Source: Arsenicibacter sp965247375
Lineage (GTDB): Bacteria; Bacteroidota; Bacteroidia; Cytophagales; Spirosomataceae
Length of the DNA stretch: 64,000 bases
Direction: 5' to 3'
Assembly: GCA_965247375.1 (NCBI GenBank)
Contig: CBDFHU010000043.1
Span: 7,951-71,950 of the forward strand
The stretch's first letter is position 1; each line of letters opens with the position of its first letter. Below are positions 35,596-44,929 of this stretch, piece by piece. Both the position numbers and the translations under genes were made by a program. A model generated the notes under the pieces. That model was not told where the DNA came from and searched no databases. It saw only the letters and a list, made by a program, of their open reading frames with translations.

Positions 35596-36138
35596 TTACT
35601 CGCTTAATACATAGATGGCTGCCGTGTTGCGGCCCAGCCCGTCATAATCCAGCCCGTAGCCAACCACAAACTTATTGTCAATCTCGAAGCCTACATATTG
35701 GAGCTCAACCGGCTGTTTCAGAGCTTCCGGCTTGTGCAGAAGGGTGGCAATACTTAGTGAAGCAGGCTTATCAGCGAGCAGTTGTCTGCGTATATCATTG
35801 ATGGTAAGACCGGTATCGACAATGTCTTCCACGACAATTACATCGCGGTCTGTGACCGGTTCGGTCAGGCCCAGAATCTGTTTAACAGCGCCGGTCGAAC
35901 TGGTTTGGTGGTAGGATGATACCCGTACAAAGGCAATTTCGCAGGGAATCGTCAGTTTTTTGAGCAGATCTGCCGCGAACAGTACGGACCCGTTCAGGAT
36001 TCCGATAACCAGTGGTTGTTTATCCGCATAATCTTCATTAATCTGCTGAGCCAGCTGGGTAATGCGGTTCTGAATGGCTTCGGCCGGAATAAACGGCACA
36101 AACGACTTATCTTTGATCGTTATCTTTTCTGTAGGCAT
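35596..36138 (-). CDS. hpt: Hypoxanthine phosphoribosyltransferase
   Basis: A 180-residue protein when started at MPTEKITIKDKSFVP; 56 upstream in-frame residues do not resemble the family and carry many unusual residues. The PRPP-binding loop is VIVVEDIVDTGLTINDI, LVIGILNGSVLFAADL forms the first loop and VGYGLDYDGLGRN the C-terminal loop. It salvages hypoxanthine or guanine with PRPP. It is divergent from the TPR gene. Confidence 0.92.
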   Translation of the reverse strand: MPTEKITIKDKSFVPFIPAEAIQNRITQLAQQINEDYADKQPLVIGILNGSVLFAADLLKKLTIPCEIAFVRVSSYHQTSSTGAVKQILGLTEPVTDRDVIVVEDIVDTGLTINDIRRQLLADKPASLSIATLLHKPEALKQPVELQYVGFEIDNKFVVGYGLDYDGLGRNTAAIYVLSE

Positions 36139-36299
36139 GAGCAAAGGTACAGCGGGCAGACATGGTAAGGCAACTTTTTCCGGAATTTTATGAACGGTAA
36201 ACTGATTGACGGCTTTGTACGTTAATGAAAGGATCACACATAAAAAGATGTCAGAGCCGTTATCGGTAAGACGCAACCAACGTTCAGCAGCGTAGCTAA

Positions 36300-37529
36300 A
36301 TGACAAAGAACATGAAGCAGTTTAGTTTGACGGTTTTGTTAATCGTTATGAGCTATGTGGCTCAGGCACAGTTATATGACCCGTCGGCTTTTGATAAAAA
36401 ATACGATGGATTACTAAAGCACCCCGGTGTGCAGCTGGAATCGGCCGAGGCCATTAACCAGCTGTATAACTATAAATTTTACGAAGCAGATAAGGAGTTC
36501 CGCTGGCTGAAAGTCCGGTATCCCAAACACCCGATGCCTTACTTTCTGATGGGCCTCGCCGAGTGGTGGAAAATTGTGCCGAATACCGACATTGAGGACT
36601 ATGACGACCGCTGCCTGGCGTATATGGATTCGACCATCACGCTGGCAGAAAAGCTATATGACGACAGCGATAATAAAGTAGAGCCCTCTTTTTTCCTGGC
36701 AGCGGCTTACGCTTTTAAAGGGCGTCTGTATTCGGAGCGGAAAAAATGGGCGAAGGCTACGCTGGCCGGTAAAAATGCCCTGAAATACTTCGAAAAGTGT
36801 AAAGGCAACGGCGATATCAGTCCCGAACTGCTGTTCGGCGACGGGTTGTATAATTACTACGCCCAGTGGATTCCGCAGAACTATCCGCTGCTCAAGCCGA
36901 TCCTGATGTTTTTCCCGAAAGGGGATAAGAACTCCGGTATTCAGCAACTGGAGAAGACAGCTAACAATGCGTTTTATACCCGGACGGAGGCACGGTACTT
37001 CCTGCTACAGATTTACAGCATGGAAAACCAATATGACAAAGCCTACGATCTGGCGAAGTACATGACGGAGCAATATCCCGAAAATCCTTTTTTTGAGCGG
37101 TACTTTGCCCGGTCGGCGTTTGTGCGCGGACGGCTGAACGAAGCGGAGGTGATTTCCAAAAGGATTCTGGAAAAAATCGCGCGGGGGCAGACGGGTTATG
37201 AGGCGGTCAGCGGCCGGACAGCGGCGTATATTCTGGCCTACGTAAACCACAATTTTTACCGGAATACGGCGGTTGCCAAACAGTACTATCAGCAATCCAT
37301 TGATTTTGCGAAGCAGATCAATGCTACTAATGCCGGTTACTATTGGTCCTCACTGATAGGGCTGGCGAAGATTGCGACGGATGAGAAGAACTATGATCAG
37401 GCGACAACCTATTACAAGGAAGTCCTCGACTCGGCAGATAAAAAATCAAGCCAATACGAAGAAGCGAAGAAGGCCCTGAAAGACAGTAAAAAATCGCGCA
37501 GGGATGAACGCCGCAAACGCCGCGACTAA
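36300..37529 (+). CDS. Secreted tetratricopeptide-repeat protein
   Basis: A 409-residue protein with a signal peptide (MKQFSLTVLLIVMSYVAQAQ, optionally preceded by MTKN). Helical repeats are spread through the rest: YNYKFYEADKEFRWLKVRYP, NQYDKAYDLAKYMTEQYP, RGRLNEAEVISKRILEKI and KNYDQATTYYKEVLDSADKK. The C-terminus is very basic (KKSRRDERRKRRD). Probably a periplasmic scaffold. It is followed by a perfect palindromic terminator. Confidence 0.8.
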   Translation: MTKNMKQFSLTVLLIVMSYVAQAQLYDPSAFDKKYDGLLKHPGVQLESAEAINQLYNYKFYEADKEFRWLKVRYPKHPMPYFLMGLAEWWKIVPNTDIEDYDDRCLAYMDSTITLAEKLYDDSDNKVEPSFFLAAAYAFKGRLYSERKKWAKATLAGKNALKYFEKCKGNGDISPELLFGDGLYNYYAQWIPQNYPLLKPILMFFPKGDKNSGIQQLEKTANNAFYTRTEARYFLLQIYSMENQYDKAYDLAKYMTEQYPENPFFERYFARSAFVRGRLNEAEVISKRILEKIARGQTGYEAVSGRTAAYILAYVNHNFYRNTAVAKQYYQQSIDFAKQINATNAGYYWSSLIGLAKIATDEKNYDQATTYYKEVLDSADKKSSQYEEAKKALKDSKKSRRDERRKRRD

Positions 37530-37532
37530 ACA

Positions 37533-37569
37533 CGAAAAAGGGCCATTTACTGTAAATGGCCCTTTTTCG
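37533..37569. terminator. Bidirectional terminator
   Basis: CGAAAAAGGGCCATTTA, loop CTG, then its perfect inverse ending in CCCTTTTTCG. It lies between the convergent TPR and Lrp genes. Confidence 0.85.
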
Positions 37570-37584
37570 TCGGGTATATACGGC

Positions 37585-38055
37585 TCAGGGAATCGGCATT
37601 ACTTTGCTTTCCTTGAACGTCGATAAAATTACCATGGTTTGGGTGCTGGCAACCTCTTCGATTTCGTTGATTACTTCCAGCATCAATTTCTGATACGAGT
37701 TGATGTCTTTCGAAATAACCTTCAGCAGAAAGTCGCCTGAACCGGTAATGTGGTGGCATTCGATGATTTCAGGGATTTCGTTAACCCGTTGTACAAACGA
37801 GTCAGTTACCATTTTCTTGTGGCCTACGAGGGTTACCATCACAAACGTAGTCACACCCAGACCTACTTTTTCGCGGTCGAGTTGTGCGTGGTAGCTTTGG
37901 ATGATACCGGATGTTTCCAGCTTCTTAACACGTTCGAGTGTCGGGGCAGGAGAGAGGCCGATTTCCTTTGATAGTTGTGCGTTGGTTATCTTGGCGTTTG
38001 ATTGCAGAATATCCAGAACCTTTCGGTCAATTTGATCTAACTTTGAGCTTGACAT
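37585..38055 (-). CDS. Lrp/AsnC family transcriptional regulator
   Basis: A 156-residue protein: winged helix at 1-60 (LDQIDRKVLDILQSNAKITN, AQLSKEIGLSPAPTLERVKK) and an amino-acid-binding RAM domain at 70-150 (ITGSGDFLLKVISKDINSYQ). The upstream 180 bases are very AT-rich, as often where Lrp-like proteins bind their own promoter. The effector is probably an amino acid. Confidence 0.92.
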   Translation of the reverse strand: MSSSKLDQIDRKVLDILQSNAKITNAQLSKEIGLSPAPTLERVKKLETSGIIQSYHAQLDREKVGLGVTTFVMVTLVGHKKMVTDSFVQRVNEIPEIIECHHITGSGDFLLKVISKDINSYQKLMLEVINEIEEVASTQTMVILSTFKESKVMPIP

Positions 38056-38231
38056 AGTCTTCGTTGTACGCTAAGGTTAGTAGTTTATCACGTCGTTTGC
38101 AAAACTACACCTTTCCAAAAAAAATTTTAAATTTTTGGGTTTTTTTACTATTTTTTGAATAGAAATATTGATTTACCCAAATATTGCGCGACAAAATTAA
38201 GCGAAAACATTTAGATGCCAAAATGTCATTC
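38056..38231. other. AT-rich intergenic region upstream of the Lrp gene
   Basis: 176 bases with long A/T tracts (notably 38117-38160). It holds no gene. It is a plausible Lrp binding and promoter region for the minus-strand lrp-type gene; -33/-7 elements are not clear. Confidence 0.35.
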
Positions 38232-38522
38232 TCAACGTTTTTTTGACTGATTATGACTGATTTGCCGTTGCCGGCTACATTTAAACGTTTGATCGTCAAC
38301 CGCCGATGTCGCCTTGTGTTTGGTCTTGCGGCCCTGGACGCGGGCCCGCCACATGCGCCACGACGATGGTTTCATTTCGCGACGCATGAGTTCAATGACT
38401 TCCTGCTCGGCCAGACCAAACTGTGCTTCAATGGCGTCAAAGGGCGTCCGGTCCTCCCATGCCATTTCAATAATCCGGTCAATATCATTGTCTGTCAGGA
38501 GGGGAGTCTGTTGCGTTTTCAT
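38232..38522 (-). CDS. TIGR03643 family protein
   Basis: A 96-residue protein from MKTQQTPLLTDNDIDRIIEM. The family signature is IIEMAWEDRTPFDAIEAQFG, QEVIELMRREMKPSSWRMWR and RVQGRKTKH. Function is unknown. In many genomes this family sits beside DUF2256 and cryptochrome-like genes; here a DUF2256 gene begins 62 bases away in the divergent direction, which supports the call. Confidence 0.82.
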   Translation of the reverse strand: MKTQQTPLLTDNDIDRIIEMAWEDRTPFDAIEAQFGLAEQEVIELMRREMKPSSWRMWRARVQGRKTKHKATSAVDDQTFKCSRQRQISHNQSKKR

Positions 38523-38584
38523 GAATCCTAAACCATTGGCCACAGGGTAAGGTTTAGCGAAATAAAACGTTAAGGAATCAGATC

Positions 38585-38728
38585 ATGAAAATGCGGAAGA
38601 AGTCAGACCTGCCGGTAAAGGTATGCCCTGTTTGTCAACGCCCGTTCAGCTGGCGGAAAAAGTGGGAACGGGACTGGGAACAGGTTATCTATTGCAGCGA
38701 TCGTTGCCGGCGGGAAGGCAAAACGTAA
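38585..38728 (+). CDS. DUF2256 domain-containing small zinc-finger-like protein
   Basis: A 47-codon gene with two CxxC/CxxxC pairs: VKVCPVCQRPFSWRKKWERD at residues 11-30, then CSDRCRREGKT. The family is a short treble-clef-like protein of unknown role that normally co-occurs with TIGR03643, as here. Being short it is easily missed by gene finders. Confidence 0.82.
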   Translation: MKMRKKSDLPVKVCPVCQRPFSWRKKWERDWEQVIYCSDRCRREGKT

Positions 38729-38737
38729 TTAATCCCG

Positions 38738-38745
38738 TACTTTTG
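38738..38745 (+). promoter_or_regulatory. Possible -7 element TACTTTTG
   Basis: TACTTTTG fits TAnnTTTG and lies 21 bases before the GHL10 start codon. No TTG is found 20 bases upstream, so the promoter is incomplete. Confidence 0.35.
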
Positions 38746-38766
38746 TAGCCTAATCCGCTTTTTTTC

Positions 38767-40467
38767 ATGTTTCGGGTAACTGCTTTTCTTGTTTGTCTCT
38801 CAACGTTTGTGTTTACGATAGGGTGCCATTCGCGCCGAACGCCGGTGGTCGTCAGAACGCCGCCGGCCACAACAAAGCCCGTAGCTAAAAAGCCGCCGGT
38901 TACTACATCGCCAAAGCCGGTTTCATCGGTGGCTGCCAGACCAAAGCCACCTGTTGATACGGTTGCCTACGAACTGCCGGATATGTCGGTGCCACCTTCG
39001 CCGAAGCGTGAGTTCAGGGCTGTCTGGATCGCGACTGTACAGAATATTGACTGGCCCAGTAAGAAAGGACTGCCGACTGCTCAGCAGCAGCAGGAAATGA
39101 TTTCGATTCTGGATATGCACCGGCAGGCCGGCCTGAACGCCGTTATTATGCAGGTCCGGGCTGCTGCCGACGCATTTTATGCCGAAGGCCCTGAGCCTTG
39201 GTCGGAGTGGCTGACCGGTAAGCAGGGCAAGGCCCCGGATCCGTTTTATGACCCGATGGAGTTCATCATTGATCAGGCACATAGCCGGGGCATGGAGTTT
39301 CATGCGTGGCTGAACCTTGATCGGGGTACATTCGGTAAAACGGCCAGCCTCGCCAGTGACCACATCAGCTACCGCAAACCGGAATGGTTTATCACCTATG
39401 GCGACCGGAAGCTGTTTAACTTAGGCCTGCCGGAAGTACGGACTTATGTAGCCGGTATCGTAGCTAACATCGTCCGGAACTATGACGTAGACGGTATTCA
39501 TTTTGACGATTATTTCTATCCGTATGCCATTGCCGGTCAGACTATTAAGGATGATGCGGCCTACCGGAAATATTACAACGGTATGGGCAAGGAAGATTGG
39601 CGGCGGAGTAATGTGGACAAACTGGTGCTGGAACTGCGCGACTCCGTAAAGGCGGTAAATCCGTATTGTAAATTCGGAATCAGCCCGTTCGGGATCTGGA
39701 AAAATGTGAAAAGTGATCCCGACGGATCGGCAACAAGCGGCGGGCAGGCGTATTATGAACTGTATGCCGATACCCGTAAATGGGTACGTCAGGGCTGGGT
39801 CGATTACATTGTACCGCAGGTTTATTTTACGACTGAGTTCAGCCGTGCGCCGTATAAAGTCCTGGTCGACTGGTGGGCAAAAAACAGCATCGGGCGCCAC
39901 CTGTATATCGGTCATGGCGCTTACCGGCTGGGTAATACCCGCGAACGTGACCAGACGTGGATGGATCCGACCCAGATGCCGTCGCAGATCAGATACCTGC
40001 GCAATAACGCACTGACAGCTGCTCGCGGACCTGTTCACGGCAGTATTTATTTCAGCTCAAAATCGCTGACTACTAACCGGCTGGGTGTGCGTGATTCACT
40101 TCAGACGAACCTTTACAAATACCCTGCGTTGGTGCCGCCAATGACCTGGATCGACAGCATTCCGCCGTTGCCGGTACGTGATTTGAAAGCGGCACGGACA
40201 GAAAACGGTGTTGAAATCTACTGGCAGTCGCCGGAAGAAGCGCGGGACGGTGATCTGGCCAGTTACTATGTCGTGTATCGTTTTGAAGGACGCTACCGCC
40301 AGTATCGCACGGATAATCCGCAACGCATCGTGAGCATTTGTCCGGGCGAAGACAATACCCGTTTCATCGACCGCACGGCCGATCCGAAAAAGAAATACAC
40401 GTATATCGTAACTTCGTTTGACCGGCTACACAACGAAAGCAGGGAAGTTCAGGTCTGGCTGAATTAA
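38767..40467 (+). CDS. Family 10-like glycosylhydrolase (GHL10) lipoprotein
   Basis: A 566-residue protein. The signal sequence ends in the lipobox FTIGC, and a Pro/Lys/Val-rich spacer follows to about residue 75. The GHL10 catalytic barrel begins with EFRAVWIATVQNIDWPSKKG and includes GLNAVIMQVRAAADAFY, MEFHAWLNLDRG, VDGIHFDDYFYPY and VDYIVPQVYFTTEFSR, then a fibronectin-III-like C-terminal domain (LPVRDLKAARTENGVEIYW). Related enzymes cleave peptidoglycan or other beta-linked sugars. It overlaps the stop of ispH tail to tail by four bases. Confidence 0.86.
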   Translation: MFRVTAFLVCLSTFVFTIGCHSRRTPVVVRTPPATTKPVAKKPPVTTSPKPVSSVAARPKPPVDTVAYELPDMSVPPSPKREFRAVWIATVQNIDWPSKKGLPTAQQQQEMISILDMHRQAGLNAVIMQVRAAADAFYAEGPEPWSEWLTGKQGKAPDPFYDPMEFIIDQAHSRGMEFHAWLNLDRGTFGKTASLASDHISYRKPEWFITYGDRKLFNLGLPEVRTYVAGIVANIVRNYDVDGIHFDDYFYPYAIAGQTIKDDAAYRKYYNGMGKEDWRRSNVDKLVLELRDSVKAVNPYCKFGISPFGIWKNVKSDPDGSATSGGQAYYELYADTRKWVRQGWVDYIVPQVYFTTEFSRAPYKVLVDWWAKNSIGRHLYIGHGAYRLGNTRERDQTWMDPTQMPSQIRYLRNNALTAARGPVHGSIYFSSKSLTTNRLGVRDSLQTNLYKYPALVPPMTWIDSIPPLPVRDLKAARTENGVEIYWQSPEEARDGDLASYYVVYRFEGRYRQYRTDNPQRIVSICPGEDNTRFIDRTADPKKKYTYIVTSFDRLHNESREVQVWLN

Positions 40468-41693
40468 TCCGTCACCTGTTTTATTACCGATTCGATAGAA
40501 CGGGCGTTCGGGAAGAAGCTGACCAGACGCATCAGAATGCCCTCAACAACGGCATCGGGGCAGGAAGCACCGCAGGTTAACAACACCGTTACCTGCTCCT
40601 GTTGCGGAATAAAGGATTCCGTAACAACTTCCTGTTTTGTATGCAGGTCGTAGTGGCGGATCAGGTCAGCAGAGAGTATTTTCTGATCTGATTCAATAAA
40701 ATAGGTTGGCAGCTTTGCCTCGCACAGTTCAACGATATGCGATGTGTTTGAACTGTTATAGCCGCCTGCAACGATGGCGAAATCCGCAGGATAGTCAAGC
40801 AGGGCATAGGTCGCATCCTGATTGTCGTTGGTGGCATAACACAAGGTATCCCGTGTATTGGCGAAGTGCTCGTCGACAGTCTCCGGTGTCAACTGAAAGG
40901 TGTCAATCATGATCCCTTTCAGGTAGTCAGCAATACCCTGCGTATCCGAGGCCAGCATCGTGGTCTGGTTTACAACGCCGATGCGCTTCAAATCCACCAA
41001 TGGGTCGAAACCATCAGAATATTGTCCGGTAAAATCGATAAAAAACTGATCTGCGGGCAAGGCACCGGTGATGAATTTTGCCAGATGCTGTGCCTGTTTC
41101 ATGTCCTTTACCACTACGGTCGGCGCTGCTTCCTTACTGTGCGAAAATGTGGCACGGGTCTCTTCGTGGCTTGGTTTGCCGTGGACAACAACCGTATATT
41201 GTTTGTTCCCGATCTGACTGGCTTTATTCCACACTTTTTCCACAAACGGGCAGGTCGTATCGTATTTTTCAATATCAAGGCCGATCGCCTGTAGCCGGGC
41301 ATAGGTTTCCAGTGTAGTCCCGAATGCCGGAATAATAACCACATCATCGGCGGTAAGCTCCTCCCATGGAATGAGTTGCTTTCCATGAGTATCCATCAGA
41401 AAGCGCACTCCCCGGCTGATCAGGTCAGCATTGACATCGGGGTTGTGAATCATTTCACTTAGTAGAAAAAGCCGGCGGCCTTCGTTTTCGGCAATGGCTT
41501 TGTAAGCAATCTCAACCGCATTCTCAACACCATAGCAGAAGCCAAAGTGGCGGGCAATCAGTACCCGTACCGGCCCGAAATCCAGCTCAGTCGGCGTGAA
41601 ATCGCGTTTGAGTTTGTCACGTTTCCGGCGGAATTCCTTGATGGGGGTAACAACGGCACTACGGTAATGCTGAGGGATGTTGAAAGACTTCAT
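40464..41693 (-). CDS. ispH: 4-hydroxy-3-methylbut-2-enyl diphosphate reductase, long form
   Basis: A 409-residue protein, the last enzyme of the MEP isoprenoid pathway, making IPP and DMAPP. Conserved cluster-ligand Cys positions are in HFGFCYGV, YDTTCPFVEK and TLCYATNDNQ, with further LTCGASCPDAVVEG. It carries about 45 extra N-terminal residues and internal insertions relative to the 316-residue E. coli enzyme, as in the plant/cyanobacterial-like long form found in Bacteroidota. The gene is isolated, with the flavin reductase gene divergent. Confidence 0.95.
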   Translation of the reverse strand: MKSFNIPQHYRSAVVTPIKEFRRKRDKLKRDFTPTELDFGPVRVLIARHFGFCYGVENAVEIAYKAIAENEGRRLFLLSEMIHNPDVNADLISRGVRFLMDTHGKQLIPWEELTADDVVIIPAFGTTLETYARLQAIGLDIEKYDTTCPFVEKVWNKASQIGNKQYTVVVHGKPSHEETRATFSHSKEAAPTVVVKDMKQAQHLAKFITGALPADQFFIDFTGQYSDGFDPLVDLKRIGVVNQTTMLASDTQGIADYLKGIMIDTFQLTPETVDEHFANTRDTLCYATNDNQDATYALLDYPADFAIVAGGYNSSNTSHIVELCEAKLPTYFIESDQKILSADLIRHYDLHTKQEVVTESFIPQQEQVTVLLTCGASCPDAVVEGILMRLVSFFPNARSIESVIKQVTD

Positions 41694-41822
41694 GACTGTG
41701 CTGAATGGGTCACTTAACGTACAGGCGCTGACAAATAACCTGCTTTGTTCTAAACAGTGAGATGAAACGCTTTGTTCACTGCAAAACTACGATAACCCGT
41801 CCGAACTTCAACATGCTTCGCT

Positions 41823-42311
41823 ATGGCGCGCAAACTGCTGAAATATAAAAACTACGACGTGCATGCCATTACAACCGTAGCCGGTGCCGGTACGCCGGAG
41901 GTACGTTACAATGCCAATATTGCTACGTGGGTTATGCAGACGGCTATGGGAGGCACCTGTCTGGCGGTTGCCTTGTACAAGATCGATTATACCATTACGC
42001 TGGTGCAGGAGAGTGGCATCCTGAACGTGAATCTGCTGGCCGAAGATCAGACGGGGCTTATTGCCAGGCTGGGCCGGCAGTCGGGCCGTGACAAGGACAA
42101 ACTAAACCGGCTACCGCATGCGCTGGATGACCGTGGCTGCCCTTTTCTTCCCGAAGCCATCGGCTATGTGCAGTGCCGGGTTACGGGTCAAGCCGATTCC
42201 GGCGATCACATGCTGTTTGTCTGCGAGGTCATCCGGCAGGTAGTACTGCATCCTGACAAGCCGGTGATGACGAATAACTTCCTGCGCGCGAAAGGGCTGG
42301 TCCGGGGCTGA
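41823..42311 (+). CDS. Flavin reductase family protein
   Basis: A 162-residue protein matching the FMN-binding split-barrel flavin reductase-like domain: VRYNANIATWVMQTAMGG at the N-terminus where the family has NTWV/M, then YTITLVQESGILNVNLLAED, with RQSGRDKDKL, and GYVQCRVTGQADSGDHMLFV. The His in SGDHMLFV is the typical GDH motif. It would bind FMN and may serve a monooxygenase. No partner oxygenase is nearby. It converges with the GH3-family gene, with stop codons adjacent. Confidence 0.82.
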   Translation: MARKLLKYKNYDVHAITTVAGAGTPEVRYNANIATWVMQTAMGGTCLAVALYKIDYTITLVQESGILNVNLLAEDQTGLIARLGRQSGRDKDKLNRLPHALDDRGCPFLPEAIGYVQCRVTGQADSGDHMLFVCEVIRQVVLHPDKPVMTNNFLRAKGLVRG

Positions 42312-43844
42312 TCAGTCAACGTAGTCCTGGTCCAGACAGTGCAGAATGTCGTCCAGGTATTCGCGGGAGTTGGCCAGACGGGGGACTTTATGTTGTCCTC
42401 CGAGCTTGCCGCGTTGCCCCATCCAGTTGTAGAACGTACCGCGCGGAACAGCATGAATGATCGGCGCCTGCAATACCATGTCGTTATAGCGTTTGGCGTC
42501 GTAGTCGGAGTTTACAAGGCGTAAGGTTTCGTCAAGAATGCGGTTGAAATATGCCTGATCAGCCGGTGGCTGCGAAAACTCAATGATCCATTCGTGACGG
42601 CCGTTCTGGTTACCGCCCATGTAAACGGGCCCTGCCGTGTAGTCGGCAATGACCGCGCCGGTCAGTTCGCAGGCTTTGGTAATGGCCGCTTCGGCATTTT
42701 CGACAATTACTTCCTCGCCGAACGCATTGATAAAATGTTTGGTCCGGCCACTGACTTTGAGCCGGTGCGGGTACAGGGAGGTAAAGCGCACCGTGTCGCC
42801 CACACGATAACGCCATAAGCCGCCGTTGGTCGAAATCACCAGCGCGTAGTTTTTATGGAGCTCAACGTCTTCAATCGTCAGCGCTTTGGGGAAAGGATTG
42901 TCGGCTTCTTCAATCGGAACAAATTCGTAGAAAATCCCGTAGTCCAGCATCACCAGCATCTCGCCGATCCGGCGTACATCGTCCTGAATCGCGAAAAAAC
43001 CTTCTGAGGCGTTATAGACTTCCAGGTATTTAATCTCTTTCGACGGGAAAATATGCTGCGTAAACAAGTCCCGGTAGGGCTGGAAATTAACCGCACCGTG
43101 GATGAACACTTCAAAGTTCGGCCATACTTCCAGAATGTTTGATTTGCCGGTATTGGCCAGAATCTTGTCGAGCAGTACAAGGGTCCAGGTCGGTACGCCG
43201 AGGATACTGGTCACATTTTCGCGTGCCGTTACCTCGGCCATGCGCTCAATTTTCGACTCCCACTCACTCATAAGAGCAACCTCAATCGACGGCGTACGGA
43301 TATACTGTGCCCAGGATGGCAGGTTTTTCATGACAACTGCTGACACGTCGCCTGCCGCACCGCTTTTACTGAGCGGATTTGCGTGCAGGCTGCCCCCGAT
43401 GGACAGCCCTTTTCCGGCAAACGTTTTACTGTCGGGGCGGTTGGCCACGTAAAGCGCCATCATGTCTTTACCGCCCTTGAAATGGCAATCGTCCAGCGAT
43501 TCCTGCGAAACCGGAATAAACTTACTGCGGGCATTGGTCGTACCCGACGACTTGGAGAACCAGTGAATCGGTGAGGGCCAGAGCAGGTTGTTCTCGCCCT
43601 TCATGGTCCGTTCGATATACGGATACAGGTCTTCGTACGAGGAAACGGGCACCTGTGTCTGAAAATCCTTAACCGAACGGATACTCCCATAGTGGTGAAG
43701 TTTACCCCAATGCGTGCGCCGGCCACGGCGGATGAGCTGGTTAAACACCTGCTGCTGCACCTCACCGGGGTGCTTCATCATCGCCTCGATGCGGGGCAAC
43801 CGACGTTCAAGAAGCCATTTAAGTGTAGTGTTCAGCAGTGTCAT
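42312..43844 (-). CDS. GH3 auxin-responsive promoter family protein (acyl-adenylate/amide synthetase-like)
   Basis: A 510-residue protein. The ANL-superfamily adenylation motif is visible as HWFSKSSGTTNARSKFIPVS, and later YNASEGFFAIQDD and LWRYRVGDTVRFT. The C-terminal domain contains RTKHFINAFGEEVIVENAEA. In plants GH3 proteins join amino acids to jasmonate or auxin; bacterial members probably conjugate a carboxylate to an amine, with substrate unknown. It is three bases downstream of the GDPD stop and may be cotranscribed with it. Confidence 0.88.
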   Translation of the reverse strand: MTLLNTTLKWLLERRLPRIEAMMKHPGEVQQQVFNQLIRRGRRTHWGKLHHYGSIRSVKDFQTQVPVSSYEDLYPYIERTMKGENNLLWPSPIHWFSKSSGTTNARSKFIPVSQESLDDCHFKGGKDMMALYVANRPDSKTFAGKGLSIGGSLHANPLSKSGAAGDVSAVVMKNLPSWAQYIRTPSIEVALMSEWESKIERMAEVTARENVTSILGVPTWTLVLLDKILANTGKSNILEVWPNFEVFIHGAVNFQPYRDLFTQHIFPSKEIKYLEVYNASEGFFAIQDDVRRIGEMLVMLDYGIFYEFVPIEEADNPFPKALTIEDVELHKNYALVISTNGGLWRYRVGDTVRFTSLYPHRLKVSGRTKHFINAFGEEVIVENAEAAITKACELTGAVIADYTAGPVYMGGNQNGRHEWIIEFSQPPADQAYFNRILDETLRLVNSDYDAKRYNDMVLQAPIIHAVPRGTFYNWMGQRGKLGGQHKVPRLANSREYLDDILHCLDQDYVD

Positions 43845-43847
43845 AAG

Positions 43848-44744
43848 CTACAATCCTTTTGCACGATCCGGATAATCGGTAATAATACCATCAACGCCCC
43901 AGCCTGCCAGTTTCTGCATGTCTCTGGTATCATTGACGGTCCAGGGAATTACCTTCATTCCTTTCTGATGGATGCGGTTTATCTTTTCCTGGCCCAAAAG
44001 TCGGAAATATGGACTATAAATATCGGGTATAAATCCTAATTCTTTTAAATGGGTATCCACACTTTTTAAATCAGCGACCAGGGCGGCAAGTTTGGTTTTC
44101 GGATAATTGCCGGCATCAATCTGCTGCTTCCAGTGCTTTAATACGGCGAAATCGAAACTTTGTATGGTAATGCGGTCAACCGGCACATGTTCTTTGATGA
44201 CAGCCAGCACTAAATCTGAAAAGGGCGCGGGCGCAGGCTGAGACACATTGTATTGATCCGGCTCACTTTTAATCTCAATATTATAGCTGAACCCGGGCAG
44301 ATTGTTGGCCTTTCGGTAAGCTTCCATCGTGTCGAAAACTTCACTCAGCAACGGTTTATACGCCTCTGTTTTCTGCTGTTCCGGATAGTTAGGATTCCCC
44401 CGGCGTCCGACATCGTAGCGTCTGACATCAATGTAATCCATCCGGTAAATAGTCAGCTCTTTCTGTTTATTGCGCGAAACGGGCACGCCATCGGGCGCTG
44501 TTGTAAAATCAGCGTTAAAATACGGTTCGTGTGAGACAACCACCTGCTGATCCTGACTGATCACGACATCTAACTCAAGCGTTGTGACGCCCAGATCTAA
44601 TGCTTTCCGGAAGGCCGGAATCGTATTTTCGGGCATAAGCCCCCGGCATCCCCGATGTCCCTGTATATCAAGAGCCTTAGTCGTGGTTTGTCCCATAACG
44701 TGAAATATCGGCATAAACAGAGCAAGTAACACAATCCGATGCAT
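43848..44744 (-). CDS. Glycerophosphodiester phosphodiesterase
   Basis: A 298-residue protein from MHRIVLLALFMPIFHVM, a signal peptide. The GDPD catalytic pattern is DIQGHRGCRGLMPENTIPAF (His and Glu residues) and LELDVVISQDQQVVVSHEPY. GVDGIITDYPDRA closes the barrel. It hydrolyses glycerophosphodiesters from phospholipids to glycerol-3-phosphate and an alcohol in the periplasm. The gene immediately downstream on the same strand is the GH3-family protein. Confidence 0.9.
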   Translation of the reverse strand: MHRIVLLALFMPIFHVMGQTTTKALDIQGHRGCRGLMPENTIPAFRKALDLGVTTLELDVVISQDQQVVVSHEPYFNADFTTAPDGVPVSRNKQKELTIYRMDYIDVRRYDVGRRGNPNYPEQQKTEAYKPLLSEVFDTMEAYRKANNLPGFSYNIEIKSEPDQYNVSQPAPAPFSDLVLAVIKEHVPVDRITIQSFDFAVLKHWKQQIDAGNYPKTKLAALVADLKSVDTHLKELGFIPDIYSPYFRLLGQEKINRIHQKGMKVIPWTVNDTRDMQKLAGWGVDGIITDYPDRAKGL

Positions 44745-44929
44745 AGACTGATTTGATGGATGTACAACTCCTGCTATAACACGAATTGCCGGAGCCCTGT
44801 TGCAAACGATTATGAAGTTTCTGTGAATTGCCGGAGCAAGATAACGCACAGAAAGATGTGTCAGGGGGGATAAGCCTATTTTTTATTAAATAAAGAATAT
44901 TTTACTTGCGGCCCGATTCCCTTAGCTTT
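44745..44929. other. Intergenic region between GDPD and penicillin acylase copy 2
   Basis: 185 bases between divergent genes. A TTAGCTTTA segment at 44922-44930 resembles a -7 box with one mismatch but overlaps the ATG. No gene or RNA is seen. Confidence 0.3.
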
